Positions 41,830-50,164 of a stretch of DNA of 64,000 nucleotides are shown here, one piece after another (the stretch's first letter is position 1; every line of letters begins with the position of its first letter). The stretch covers positions 1 to 64,000 of the forward strand of contig CAZSDP010000020.1 of NCBI GenBank assembly GCA_964605665.1, given 5' to 3'. Below the pieces are notes generated by a model. That model did no database searches. It was not told the DNA's origin and worked only from the letters and a program-made list of their open reading frames with translations. Made by a program: the position numbers and the translations under genes. The DNA comes from CAZSDP01 sp964605665 (GTDB lineage Bacteria > Planctomycetota > UBA8108 > UBA1146).

Positions 41830-43616
41830 TGCGCTCCGTCCCCACCACCGCGATCCTCCTCTGCTTCGGTCTCCTCGCTTGCGGATCGCTCGGCGGAAGC
41901 CCGGCCGCGCTCTTCGCGCAGAACGCTCCGGCCGCCGATCCCGATCTCCAGGTCGACCCCTCCCCGAGCGCCCCGAAGGCGCCTGTCTCTCCAAAGGAGA
42001 GCGCGATCGATCGCGCCCTCGCCGAGGTGCGCGCCGAGCTCGCGACGCTCGAAGCGGAGTGGGAAACCGAATCGCGTGCGCTCGACGCGGAGATCTCCTC
42101 TCGCGTCGTCGAGGTGACCGAGCTCTCCTCCGACGAACTCGAACTCCGCCGGAATTTTGCCGATCTCGGCGAGCGCCTCTACCAGGCGGATGAGGCGCGG
42201 ATCGAGGCGGAAGGGGAGCTCGCGCGGGTCGAAGGCGGGTTCGAGGCGTTCGTCGGCGAGCTGATGCGGCAGGCGAGTGATCTCGACGAGCGTTTCCGTC
42301 AGTCTCTGCTCATCACCTCGACTCCTCAGCTGCTCGAGGCGGTCGCCGGGATCCCGGGACGTCCACTGACTCCCGATGCCGATCTCGAGCGCGACCTCGA
42401 TCAACTGCTCTCGGTCTACGAACGAATCCAGATCGCGGCCGAGACGGTGACCCCCTTTTCGAGTGAGGTCCGAATGACGGCGAGCGGGGGGGCCATCGAG
42501 TCCGCCGACGCCGTGCGTCTCGGTCTGATCGGCGGCTACTACACCTCGCCCCTCGAGAGCGGCTTCCTCCTCGCGGCGACCGAGAGCGGCGCGAAGCCGG
42601 AGGGGCGCGCGATCGGTCTGACCGATACGCAACAGGCGTCGATCGCCGCACTCGTGAAGAATCCCGCCGACGGTGGAGCGATTCCGATGGACGTGACCGG
42701 CGGCGCGGGCCTTGCGGCTCTCGACGTCGGCGACTCCTTCCTGGAGTGGTTCGAGAAGGGTGGCGTCTTCATGTGGCCGATCGCCATCGTCGCGGCCCTG
42801 TCGCTCTTGATGGTGATCGAGCGGGCGATCGCCCTCGCCCTGAAGTCGCGCGGAATCGAGCGGCGGATCCAGAAGGTGCTCGCCCTGATCGAAGCAGGGC
42901 GCACCGAGGAGGCGCTTCACGCGTCGACCCGCACCGGCGGCCCGGTCGGCACCGTGTTGGAAGCCGCGCTCGTCCACTCCGATCGCGATCGCTCGGTGAT
43001 GGAAGACGCCGTGCAAGAGGCGCTCCTCCACGCGCAGCCGCAGTTCACCGCGCGCCTCAGTTTCATCGCGCTCTGCGCGGCGGTCGCGCCGCTCATGGGA
43101 CTGCTCGGAACGGTCACCGGAATGATCCTCACCTTCAATCAGGTGACGATCTTCGGTACCTCCGATCCGCGCTTCATGGCGGGAGGGATCTCGGTCGCAC
43201 TGATCACCACCCAAGGTGGGCTCTATCTCGCGATCCCCTGCCTGCTCGCCCGCGGCGTCCTCGGGGCGTTCGCCGACAGCGCGCTCGGGAAGCTCGAGAC
43301 GGGGGCCATGTCGGTCGTCCTCGCGATCCTCGAGACGCGAGACCCGATCGAGGAGAGCGACGAGTCGATCGATTCGGCAGCCGAGGAACTCACCGCTGTC
43401 ACGACGCCCGCGGTCGAGGAGTTCGCCCCGGTTGCGAGCGTGCGCGACGACGACCTCGAGCTCGACGACGACCCCTCGCTCGAAGATTCCAACGACGATG
43501 ATGACGCGATCGAGGGGGAGTCCTCCCGAGGCGACAAGGTCTACGCCACCTCGGGCGAGGCACACGACGGTGGCGAGGACGAATCGGGCGCCCACACCGG
43601 CGCGGTGAGGGGCTGA
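41829..43616 (+). CDS. TtpC-like large MotA/TolQ/ExbB proton channel protein
   Basis: About 595 residues. The N-terminus is a signal peptide with Cys (FGLLACGSLGG), followed by a periplasmic coiled-coil region (about 50-290) related to TtpC proteins. The C-terminal half is the MotA/TolQ/ExbB channel (GGVFMWPIAIVAALSLLMVIERA, then LSFIALCAAVAPLMGLLGTVTGMI, with the conserved LGTVTGM motif). An acidic, Asp/Glu-rich tail (about 520-590) is unusual. ATG 41829 overlaps the preceding stop; GTG 41826 is equally possible. It probably joins the second ExbB to power the TonB protein. Confidence 0.88.
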   Translation: MRSVPTTAILLCFGLLACGSLGGSPAALFAQNAPAADPDLQVDPSPSAPKAPVSPKESAIDRALAEVRAELATLEAEWETESRALDAEISSRVVEVTELSSDELELRRNFADLGERLYQADEARIEAEGELARVEGGFEAFVGELMRQASDLDERFRQSLLITSTPQLLEAVAGIPGRPLTPDADLERDLDQLLSVYERIQIAAETVTPFSSEVRMTASGGAIESADAVRLGLIGGYYTSPLESGFLLAATESGAKPEGRAIGLTDTQQASIAALVKNPADGGAIPMDVTGGAGLAALDVGDSFLEWFEKGGVFMWPIAIVAALSLLMVIERAIALALKSRGIERRIQKVLALIEAGRTEEALHASTRTGGPVGTVLEAALVHSDRDRSVMEDAVQEALLHAQPQFTARLSFIALCAAVAPLMGLLGTVTGMILTFNQVTIFGTSDPRFMAGGISVALITTQGGLYLAIPCLLARGVLGAFADSALGKLETGAMSVVLAILETRDPIEESDESIDSAAEELTAVTTPAVEEFAPVASVRDDDLELDDDPSLEDSNDDDDAIEGESSRGDKVYATSGEAHDGGEDESGAHTGAVRG

Positions 43617-43619
43617 TCG

Positions 43620-44378
43620 ATGCCCGAGATCTTCACATCGGTGATCGAGCTGGTCGAGCGAGGCACGCTCCCCGTCATGATGCCGCTGATCCTCGCGTGC
43701 CTCGGGATCGGCCTCTTGACGATCGATCGCATTTTCTACCTCTACGACCTGCGTTCGCTCGTTCAGTGGTTTCCCGGAGTCCGTCGTTCGCTGTCGCGCG
43801 ATAAGCAGCGGGTGGTGCGAGCCTTTCACTCCCTTCTCGAGGAGGACACGAAGAGTGCGCGCGCTGAACTCGAAGCGGCGTGCCTGCGTTACCGCACGCC
43901 CTACTCGCGCTTCCTCCTGCGCATACTCGCGTCCGGGAGCCGTCGCGGCACCGATGCGGTGCGGAAGGAGCTCCACGCGGAGCGCGCGGAGCTCGAGGAG
44001 AACCTCTCGATCGAGCGGGGAATGTCGATGCTCTCGACCTTCGCCCGAGCGGCGCCGTTGATGGGACTCATGGGGACGGTCACCGGCATGATCGCGACCT
44101 TCAGCGCGATGATGACGAACTCGACCAACGACCCGAAGGCGCTCTCGTCGGGGATCTCGATCGCTCTGACCGCGACGAACGTCGGGCTGGTGGTCTCCCT
44201 CCCTGGCGTCATCAGCATGGGGTGGCTCTCGAAGCGAGGGCAGATCCTGCAGTCGGAGATCCGCATCGCTTCGATGCAGCTGCGCGGGGACACGGTGCAT
44301 TCGAACGACGAGACGGTGGGCGACAGGGCCCCCGGGGCAGAGGGCGCGAACGGCGCTCTGGAGATGGCGACCCGATGA
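43620..44378 (+). CDS. exbB: ExbB-like biopolymer transport proton channel subunit
   Basis: 252 residues with the three-helix MotA/TolQ/ExbB fold: PVMMPLILACLGIGLLTIDR, the APLMGLMGTVTGMIATF motif and a third helix near GLVVSLPGVISMGWL. It uses the proton gradient, with ExbD, to energise TonB. The start ATG 43620 is 3 bases past the preceding stop, and the end overlaps exbD (ATGA). Confidence 0.92.
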   Translation: MPEIFTSVIELVERGTLPVMMPLILACLGIGLLTIDRIFYLYDLRSLVQWFPGVRRSLSRDKQRVVRAFHSLLEEDTKSARAELEAACLRYRTPYSRFLLRILASGSRRGTDAVRKELHAERAELEENLSIERGMSMLSTFARAAPLMGLMGTVTGMIATFSAMMTNSTNDPKALSSGISIALTATNVGLVVSLPGVISMGWLSKRGQILQSEIRIASMQLRGDTVHSNDETVGDRAPGAEGANGALEMATR

Positions 44379-44782
44379 TTCGATCCAGACGAAAGAGCGC
44401 ACTCGAAGAGGCGACCGTCGACATGGCGCCTCTCATCGACATGACGTTCCTGCTCCTGATCTTCTTCCTGGTGAACACGAACTTCATCAAAGAGACCGGC
44501 ATTGAGGTGAAGCGCCCCGAGGCCGCGAGTGGGGAATCCCAGGGAGGCGACATCATCCTCGTTGGCATCTCGTCGGCGGGGACGATCCACATGGCGGGGA
44601 ACCGCATCGATCTCAGCTCGGTGCGCACCGAGGTCGCGCAGGCGCGCATCAAGCAGCCGAAGGCCCCGGTGGTCGTGGTCGCGGATGAGGGGTCGCGCAC
44701 CGGCCTGATGGTCCGCGTCATCGACGAGTGCAAACGCGCCGGCGCGGAAGACATCAGTATTGCGACGAAGACCGAGGGGTGA
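44375..44782 (+). CDS. exbD: ExbD-like biopolymer transport protein
   Basis: 135 residues with the ExbD/TolR layout: a short cytoplasmic start, one membrane helix with the conserved Asp (MAPLIDMTFLLLIFFLV) and a periplasmic domain ending in a typical VVVVADEGSRTGLMVRVIDECKRAG strand-helix. The functional Asp in the membrane is present. It overlaps exbB by 4 bases. Confidence 0.93.
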   Translation: MIRSRRKSALEEATVDMAPLIDMTFLLLIFFLVNTNFIKETGIEVKRPEAASGESQGGDIILVGISSAGTIHMAGNRIDLSSVRTEVAQARIKQPKAPVVVVADEGSRTGLMVRVIDECKRAGAEDISIATKTEG

Positions 44783-44789
44783 TCGACGA

Positions 44790-45620
44790 ATGAAGCGGTC
44801 GAGCCAAAACCCCTTCGCAGGCGGAGCGACCGGATCGCGCGCCGGGCGCCTTCTCGCAACGCTGGTCGGAGGCGTCGGGTTCACTCTTCTCGTGCTCTCC
44901 TTCCTCGCTTGGATCCAACCGAGCTCGGAGGGGGAGAGGGTCGAGAAGCCCGCGTTTCAGACTGTGTTCAAGGTCGAGCGCGACCCGCCGCCGAAGGCAC
45001 AGGCCCCGCCGAAGGATCGCAAGCCGCCGCCGAAGCCGCGGAAGAAGGTCGAGAAGCCGAAGCCGAAACAGGTCGCGCGTCGCTCGAAGCCGCGCTCCGC
45101 CCGCCCCCCGACAGCCCAGCGTTCGCCGCGGGCACCGGTGGTCGGCATCGCCGCCTCAACTCTCGGAATCGGTGGGTCGGGAGGAGGAGCGGTGATCCAG
45201 GTGGGATCCGACGACTTCAGCGACACCATCGACGAAGTGGAGTCGCAACTCGCCTACGAAGAGCTTCAGGACACGATCCGCGAGTCGCGCGGAACGACCT
45301 CCGAGATGGAGTCGGGGCGGGCGAAGACGCCGGGGGTCGCGAAGGGTGCTCGTCAGCTCCCGCCTCCCAAGCCTCCGTACCCGAAGGCCGCGCGGCAGGC
45401 CAACATCGAGGGAGCGGTCAAGTTTCGCGCCCTTGTCGAAGTCGACGGAACCATCAGCGAGTACGAAATCTTGACCGCTCAACCGGAGGGGTACTTCGAG
45501 GAGACGATCATCGAATCGGTGATCCCGAACCTCCGCTTCCACCCCGCAGAAGACGCCGAAGGTCAGCCGCTCCCCTCGTGGGAGACCGTGATCTACCGCT
45601 TCGAATTGAAGGACGCATGA
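44790..45620 (+). CDS. tonB: TonB energy-transducing protein
   Basis: 276 residues from ATG 44790. A basic start and membrane helix (LATLVGGVGFTLLVLSFLAW) precede a Pro/Lys-rich periplasmic spacer (PPPKAQAPPKDRKPPPKPRKKVEKP). The C-terminal TonB domain (about 195-275) has YPKAARQANIEGAVKFRALV, the conserved opening, and an HPAEDAEGQPLPSWE turn. The periplasmic part between spacer and C-terminal domain is unusually Gly/Ser/Glu rich. It should transmit energy to the receptor at 37339. Confidence 0.93.
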   Translation: MKRSSQNPFAGGATGSRAGRLLATLVGGVGFTLLVLSFLAWIQPSSEGERVEKPAFQTVFKVERDPPPKAQAPPKDRKPPPKPRKKVEKPKPKQVARRSKPRSARPPTAQRSPRAPVVGIAASTLGIGGSGGGAVIQVGSDDFSDTIDEVESQLAYEELQDTIRESRGTTSEMESGRAKTPGVAKGARQLPPPKPPYPKAARQANIEGAVKFRALVEVDGTISEYEILTAQPEGYFEETIIESVIPNLRFHPAEDAEGQPLPSWETVIYRFELKDA

Positions 45621-47344
45621 ACGAGCCGAATCAGAGGAAGCGAACGATGCCTGCAAGCCCCCAGAAATCCGTTGAGAAGGTGCTTTCGATCGAAATGACT
45701 TCTGTAACGGGCTGCCAGACTCGATCGAGCCAGCGCGCCCGCCCCGCGCGGTGGTCTCCCGTCCTTCTCGCCGTCGCGAGCTTCGGACTGCTCGGCCCGG
45801 CGACCGGTTGCAAGATGATGACGGATGGCCAAATGGCCGCGCTGAAGGCGGAGGAGACGCGCGCGAAGAGCGTCGATTCCCTCTCCGCCGTGACGGCGAA
45901 GAAGAACACCGCGCAGGACGAGAAACGCCGTCAACTGCAACTGAAGGTCGACGCGAATCGCGCGCGCGGGCAGCGCTCGGAAGCATTCCGAGCCGCGTCC
46001 CATCAGTACTCCCTCGGGCAGCCCGCGGAGGCGCTCGCCGCCCTCGATGCGATTCTCGCTCGAGACGAGGCGTCGGTGGTCGCCTACCAAGAGGCGCGCG
46101 CCACCGGCGAGACGGCCGAGTTCCTCACGCGGACCATCGAGGTGGAGAGTACCGATCCCGCCGCGCCCGGTCCGACTTCGGAGGAGGAGCTGATCCCGCC
46201 TCCGATGGATCACCGCGAGCGCGCGACGATCTTGGTGGTGCGCGGCGCCGCGCTCTACGACCTGGGACAAACGGAGGAAGGGATCCGTGAGTTCGAACGT
46301 GCAGTGGCGCTCGATCCGTCGAACCGCGCCGCGCGGATCAACTTCGGCAAGCTGCTCTTCCAGAAGCGAGAATGGCGTGGCGCGATCCGGGCGTGGAAGC
46401 ACGAGTTCGACGACGGCTATCGCAGCGCCGAACTGCTCGAGCTGATGGGGCAGGCGCTCTACGAGATGGCGGTCGAGGAGGGCGACGACAGTCTGCTCGA
46501 GGCCGCCCGCGCCGCGCTCCTCGAAGCGCTCGTGGTCAATCCCGACGACGAGGGGATGCTCCGCTGGCTGGGGCTCATCGAGTATCGCACACGGCGGTTC
46601 GACTCGGCGGTCCGCTACTTCCGCGCCATTCTCGCGCGCAGCCCGTTCGATGTCGGCACTATGGAGCTGATCGCCAACTGCCACATCGAGCTCGGTGATC
46701 TCCCTCACGCGGCGGACCAGCTCGAGCTGATCGTGCGGATCACGAAGAAGGATCCGACGCGGATCTGCCAGACCCTCTCCGACATCTACCGCGAACTGAA
46801 TCTTCCCGATCGTGCGGCGCTCTGGCTCCGCCGTGCCTTCCCCGACGGGAATCTCCCGCCGGAGCAGCGACTCGCGCTCGGCTATCACCTGCTCTCCGCG
46901 GAGAAGCTCGAGGACGCGCTCACCGAGCTCGACGCGATTCCGAGCGCTGCTACCGAGTTCGCCGAGGCGCAGAGTGTCGCGGCAGAGATCGAGGTCTCGC
47001 TCCGTCGACCGAGCGCGGCGGCGGCTCGCATCGAAGGAGTGCTCGATCGACTCCCCGGAGACGGGCGCATTCGGCTGGTCGCCGCGGACCTTCACATGGA
47101 GGAGAAGCGCTACCTCGAGGCGGCAAAGTTCTACAACCTCGCCGCTGCGCTCCCCGCCACGAAGGGGCGCGGCCTCGCGGGGGCGGCTGAGGCGTACTAC
47201 GAACTCGGCGATCTTCAAAAGGCGATGGCCTACTACCAAGATGCGCTGGAGGCGGTGCCGGAGAACGCGGCGTATCGCTCGGCGCTCGATGAGATCCGGT
47301 CCGAGGCTCAATTCCGGACCGAGGTCGGCCAGGGCACGCCGTGA
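45617..47344 (+). CDS. Lipoprotein-like tetratricopeptide repeat protein of the TonB cluster
   Basis: 575 residues from ATG 45617 (ATGA overlap with tonB). The N-terminus has a late hydrophobic segment ending in a Cys (VLLAVASFGLLGPATGC, about 49-65), so it may be a lipoprotein with a long n-region or start at an internal Met. The rest consists of at least ten TPR-type helical pairs (ALYDLGQTEEGIREFERAVALDPSN, then YLEAAKFYNLAAALP). TPR genes commonly close DUF3450-TtpC-ExbBD-TonB operons. Its last 13 codons are duplicated in the 117-bp tandem repeat. Confidence 0.85.
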   Translation: MNEPNQRKRTMPASPQKSVEKVLSIEMTSVTGCQTRSSQRARPARWSPVLLAVASFGLLGPATGCKMMTDGQMAALKAEETRAKSVDSLSAVTAKKNTAQDEKRRQLQLKVDANRARGQRSEAFRAASHQYSLGQPAEALAALDAILARDEASVVAYQEARATGETAEFLTRTIEVESTDPAAPGPTSEEELIPPPMDHRERATILVVRGAALYDLGQTEEGIREFERAVALDPSNRAARINFGKLLFQKREWRGAIRAWKHEFDDGYRSAELLELMGQALYEMAVEEGDDSLLEAARAALLEALVVNPDDEGMLRWLGLIEYRTRRFDSAVRYFRAILARSPFDVGTMELIANCHIELGDLPHAADQLELIVRITKKDPTRICQTLSDIYRELNLPDRAALWLRRAFPDGNLPPEQRLALGYHLLSAEKLEDALTELDAIPSAATEFAEAQSVAAEIEVSLRRPSAAAARIEGVLDRLPGDGRIRLVAADLHMEEKRYLEAAKFYNLAAALPATKGRGLAGAAEAYYELGDLQKAMAYYQDALEAVPENAAYRSALDEIRSEAQFRTEVGQGTP

Positions 47345-47539
47345 ACCGGGCGCCGTCTCTCGGAACATTGACAAGGATGACTCTGATGAATCGACGATCG
47401 ATGCGGGCGCGCGGTGCGCTCTGCTCAATTCCGGACCGAGGTCGGCCAGGGCACGCCGTGAACCGGGCGCCGTCTCTCGGAACATTGACAAGGATGACTC
47501 TGATGAATCGACGATCGATGCGGGCGCGCGGTGCGCTCT
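47306..47539 (+). repeat. Perfect 117-bp tandem duplication at a gene junction
   Basis: The unit from 47306 to 47422 is repeated at 47423-47539 with no mismatch seen by eye. It includes the end of the TPR gene (last 13 codons with its stop) and the first codons of the next gene. 117 is divisible by 3, so the frame is unbroken. This may be a recent slippage duplication or an assembly artefact. Confidence 0.92.
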
Positions 47540-48399
47540 TCACGCTCTGCCTCGGGTTCGGGATCCTGGCCGCGAGCGGTTGCCAGAACACCGACCTCAA
47601 CTCGGGCCCTTCGCTGGTCAACGACACGCCCGACGTCGCAGCGGATCCGTGCCCACCTCCCTTCGACGTCCCGATCGTGATCAACGAGATCATGTTGATC
47701 AACGCGGGGTCGGTCCCCGGGCCTGAAGGTGCGCAGCCGTGGATCGAGCTCTTCAATCCGAGCGCGAGTCCCTTCGATCTCGCCGGAGCGACGATCACTG
47801 ACGATCTCGCGGAGGCGGAGAAGTGGGAGTTTCCCTGTGAGTCCGAGACTGCCGACACCGTGATCGAGGCGGGGGAGTACCTCGTGCTCTTCTTCAGCGA
47901 CGCGTTCGTTTCGGAGGAAGATTTGATCATCGACTTCCTCCCCGCGATCGATGGTCAGATCACGCTGGCGATCAACGGTGCGAACACACTCGAGGAAGTG
48001 GGGTTCGACGCGAGCGAGCTCCAGCCCGATCAGACGGTGGGGGTCACCGACGACGGGGACTTCGTCCTGCTTCTGGAACCCACGGCGGGATTTCCCAACT
48101 CCGCCCCGCTCGTCGCGCCGCCCGCAGAGTTCATCCGAGGCGACGTCGACGCGAACGGCACGGTCGACGGCGACGATCTCGTTCTCTTGGAACAGATTCT
48201 CTTCGAGCAGGCTGAGCCGCTCCCCGCGTGTCTCGACCGACTCGACGTCAACGACGACGGCGTACTCGACATCGCCGATGCGAGCTTCCTCTTCCTCGCG
48301 CTCGAGGGTTGGGGCCCGATGATTCCGCCCCCCTTCCCCGCGCCGGGGCTCGATACGACCGACGATGTCTTGGCCTGTGAGAGTGAGGTGCTTCCGTGA
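47494..48399 (+). CDS. Lipoprotein with lamin-tail-like domain and dockerin-like end
   Basis: 301 residues if started at ATG 47494 in the second copy of the duplication (AAGG just upstream; ATG 47503 is also possible). A lipoprotein signal is visible: LCLGFGILAASGC. Residues about 40-210 are a lamin-tail-like beta domain (IVINEIMLINAG, then GAQPWIELFNPSASPFDLAG), then one complete and one looser calcium-loop repeat (DVDANGTVDGDD and DVNDDGVLDIAD). The GTG stop overlap with the next gene indicates coupling. In-frame starts extend back to 47341 only because of the duplication. Confidence 0.8.
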   Translation: MTLMNRRSMRARGALFTLCLGFGILAASGCQNTDLNSGPSLVNDTPDVAADPCPPPFDVPIVINEIMLINAGSVPGPEGAQPWIELFNPSASPFDLAGATITDDLAEAEKWEFPCESETADTVIEAGEYLVLFFSDAFVSEEDLIIDFLPAIDGQITLAINGANTLEEVGFDASELQPDQTVGVTDDGDFVLLLEPTAGFPNSAPLVAPPAEFIRGDVDANGTVDGDDLVLLEQILFEQAEPLPACLDRLDVNDDGVLDIADASFLFLALEGWGPMIPPPFPAPGLDTTDDVLACESEVLP

Positions 48400-49676
48400 T
48401 CGGTACCCCTGGACGCATTTTGATGGCCTGCGCAGCGATCTGCGCCACGACGCTCGCCTCGACCCTCTACGCGGGGGGCGCCGACTACACGCTGCGCTTC
48501 GGGGAATCCCAGGGCGCGGTCGGTGGTGAGGCGACGATCGCCGTGCTCCTCGACGTCGCGCCGACCGCTGCGCCGGTGGCGGCGTGGTCGATCGGAGTCT
48601 GTCACGGCGCTGAAGTCGATATCGTCTCCCTCGCCCAGGGGAACACTACCGCGGCGCTCGATCCCGCGTTCGAGGATTCGCAGCTCGTGCCCGGCTCCGG
48701 CTGGGCGATCGGGGTGATCCTCAGCTTCGTCGGATCGACGACGATCGAGCCGGGGAACGGTTACTCGCTGCACCTGCCGCGCTACGCCCTGCTCGCCGAA
48801 GGGGACGCCACGCTCAGCTACTGCAACACCATCGGAGCGCCGACGCCGGTCGAGACCCTCATCTCCGACCCCAGTTCGGCGACGGTCCCCCCGACACAGA
48901 TCGATGGCGTGATATCGATCGGCCTCGTCCCGCCGATCGAGTGTCGACTCGCCTCTTCGAGCGCGAGTGCGGGGGAGAGCGTCGAGCTCGCGGTCACGGT
49001 CGACAATCCGGTCGCGTTCGAAGGCTTTGCGTTCGGGGCGCGGGGAACTGCGATGCTCATGCTCGATTCCGTCACCGCGGGGAGTGCTCTCCAGGCGGCG
49101 ACGGGGGGGCTCGGCCCCGAGTACTTCGCCGTCAACCTGTCGCCGGCCGGTGGGGTGGGACTCACTGTCGCCTGTTTGATCCGCACTTCGCCTCCCCTCG
49201 CGACGGTGCCGCCGGGGGTCGATCAAGAGATCGCGATCGTTGGGGGAGTGGTCGATGCCGCCGCGCCGACCGATGAAGTGATCCCGGTCACCTTCGCGAG
49301 CGACCTCGGGTCTCCGGCGGTCCTCACCCGCTTCTCCGTCGGGGGAGTCGGTGTGACGCCGATCTTGTCAGATGGAGCAGTGATGGTGCTCCCGGGAGGC
49401 ACGCAGTTTCTACGCGGTGACATCGACCTCGACGGCATGATCGGCCTCGGTGACGCGATTTTTCTTGCGAGCTATCTCTTCGGGAGTGGAGCGAGCCCCG
49501 GCTGTCTGGTGGCGGCGGACGTGAACGACGATGGCGCGCTCGCCCTCGACGACGTCATCGTACATCTCGGCTACCAATTCTCGGGGGGCACTGCCCCCGC
49601 GGCCCCGTTCCCGAGTTGCGGAGTCGACCCGACCCCCGATGCCTTGACCTGCCTCGCAGCGACGATATGCCCCTGA
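48396..49676 (+). CDS. Secreted cohesin-like protein with dockerin-like C-terminus
   Basis: 426 residues; start GTG 48396 (GTGA overlap) or ATG 48423. The signal peptide ends near TLYAGG. Two cohesin-like beta domains (about 32-180 and 185-335, with AWSIGVCHGAE-type strands similar to the large protein at 21404) precede a dockerin-like pair (DIDLDGMIGLGD and DVNDDGALALDD) and the shared PFPSCGVDPTPDALTC ending. Probably extracellular. Last credible gene before the right edge of the GC-rich segment. Confidence 0.82.
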   Translation: MIGTPGRILMACAAICATTLASTLYAGGADYTLRFGESQGAVGGEATIAVLLDVAPTAAPVAAWSIGVCHGAEVDIVSLAQGNTTAALDPAFEDSQLVPGSGWAIGVILSFVGSTTIEPGNGYSLHLPRYALLAEGDATLSYCNTIGAPTPVETLISDPSSATVPPTQIDGVISIGLVPPIECRLASSSASAGESVELAVTVDNPVAFEGFAFGARGTAMLMLDSVTAGSALQAATGGLGPEYFAVNLSPAGGVGLTVACLIRTSPPLATVPPGVDQEIAIVGGVVDAAAPTDEVIPVTFASDLGSPAVLTRFSVGGVGVTPILSDGAVMVLPGGTQFLRGDIDLDGMIGLGDAIFLASYLFGSGASPGCLVAADVNDDGALALDDVIVHLGYQFSGGTAPAAPFPSCGVDPTPDALTCLAATICP

Positions 49677-49833
49677 GTCGCAGGGCATCGCAGCCTGATT
49701 CGCGACCGGTGTGCAGTGCGCGGTGCCTCGCGATCGAGGAGCGAGATACCGCGTGGGTCCATCATTTCGTCGCACCCGGATGCGCAGGGCTCCCCGCTGT
49801 CGAAGTAGAGCGGGGGTCGTCGTGAGAGTTCGA
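49677..49833 (+). other. tRNA-like fragment (pseudo-tRNA) upstream of dispersed repeat B
   Basis: Starting near 49792, TCCCCGC is followed by GTAGAG and, at 49826-49837, AGTTCGAATCAC, in the order found in the tRNA-Asn gene but with the anticodon arm missing. A possible 3' partner for TCCCCGC is GTGGGGA just before 49976, one G-U pair apart. It is not a functional tRNA by eye. It may mark a duplicated and decayed integration site. Low certainty. Confidence 0.35.
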
Positions 49834-49980
49834 ATCACACACGGACCCCATGCACGCCTTGCGGAGAACCAGAGAGCCACATTCGTAGGTACCGGTTGGG
49901 GAGTGATTTAGCGTCCGCTCGGAGGCCGTCTCCAGGGGGAGAGCGTATCGAGTTCGCCCGGGCGTCCGTGGGGAGCCATG
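49834..49980 (+). repeat. Dispersed repeat copy B
   Basis: About 147 bases matching copy A (35007-35151) with scattered substitutions and small indels. It ends in ggggagccatg followed, after one base, by acgccctcgc. In the tRNA-Asn region the same 22-base segment (21 identical) spans the tRNA 3' end and its terminator arm. Together these form a candidate att site pair. Confidence 0.72.
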
Positions 49981-50013
49981 AACGCCCTCGCCTGATCAGG
50001 CGAGGGCGTTTTC
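49981..50013 (+). terminator. Rho-independent terminator, perfect palindrome
   Basis: aacgccctcgcctga followed by its exact complement tcaggcgagggcgtt, then TTCC. It resembles the tRNA-Asn terminator and may have come with it as part of the right att site. Confidence 0.75.
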
Positions 50014-50041
50014 CATCAGGGCTTATTTCAACGGGGCTTTT

Positions 50042-50115
50042 CTAAGAGGCCGTGGGGTCCGACCGGTCTTAGGGGGGCACAGATATTCAGGGGGCACAAA
50101 TTCAACTGTGCCCTC
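50042..50115. repeat. Small hairpins and a near-tandem 17-base repeat
   Basis: ctaaga (50043-50048) pairs with tcttag near 50067-50072. Next come two similar units, agggggcacagatattc and agggggcacaaattcaa, and a perfect 7-bp hairpin gggcaca/tgtgccc (end at about 50113). No gene is nearby. It could be part of a short mobile repeat family or a terminator region for the leftward gene at 50165. Confidence 0.5.
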
Positions 50116-50164
50116 GAATCGGACCTGAGGCGGTGGGAGGCGAAGTTAGAGGGGGTCTCCGCAG

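Noticed and set aside
41730..44402. An 890-residue minus-strand frame over the TonB operon
   Set aside because: Low-complexity Arg/Asp/Glu/His composition and complete overlap with well-supported DUF3450, TtpC-like and ExbB genes.
45593..47491. A 632-residue minus-strand frame over the TPR gene
   Set aside because: Compositionally biased shadow of the TPR coding sequence; contains the 117-base duplication as a repeated motif, which only reflects the DNA.
49410..49880. 156-residue minus-strand frame whose start peptide resembles one at 35053
   Set aside because: The shared peptide comes from the dispersed repeat DNA, and the remainder is antisense to the cohesin-dockerin gene.
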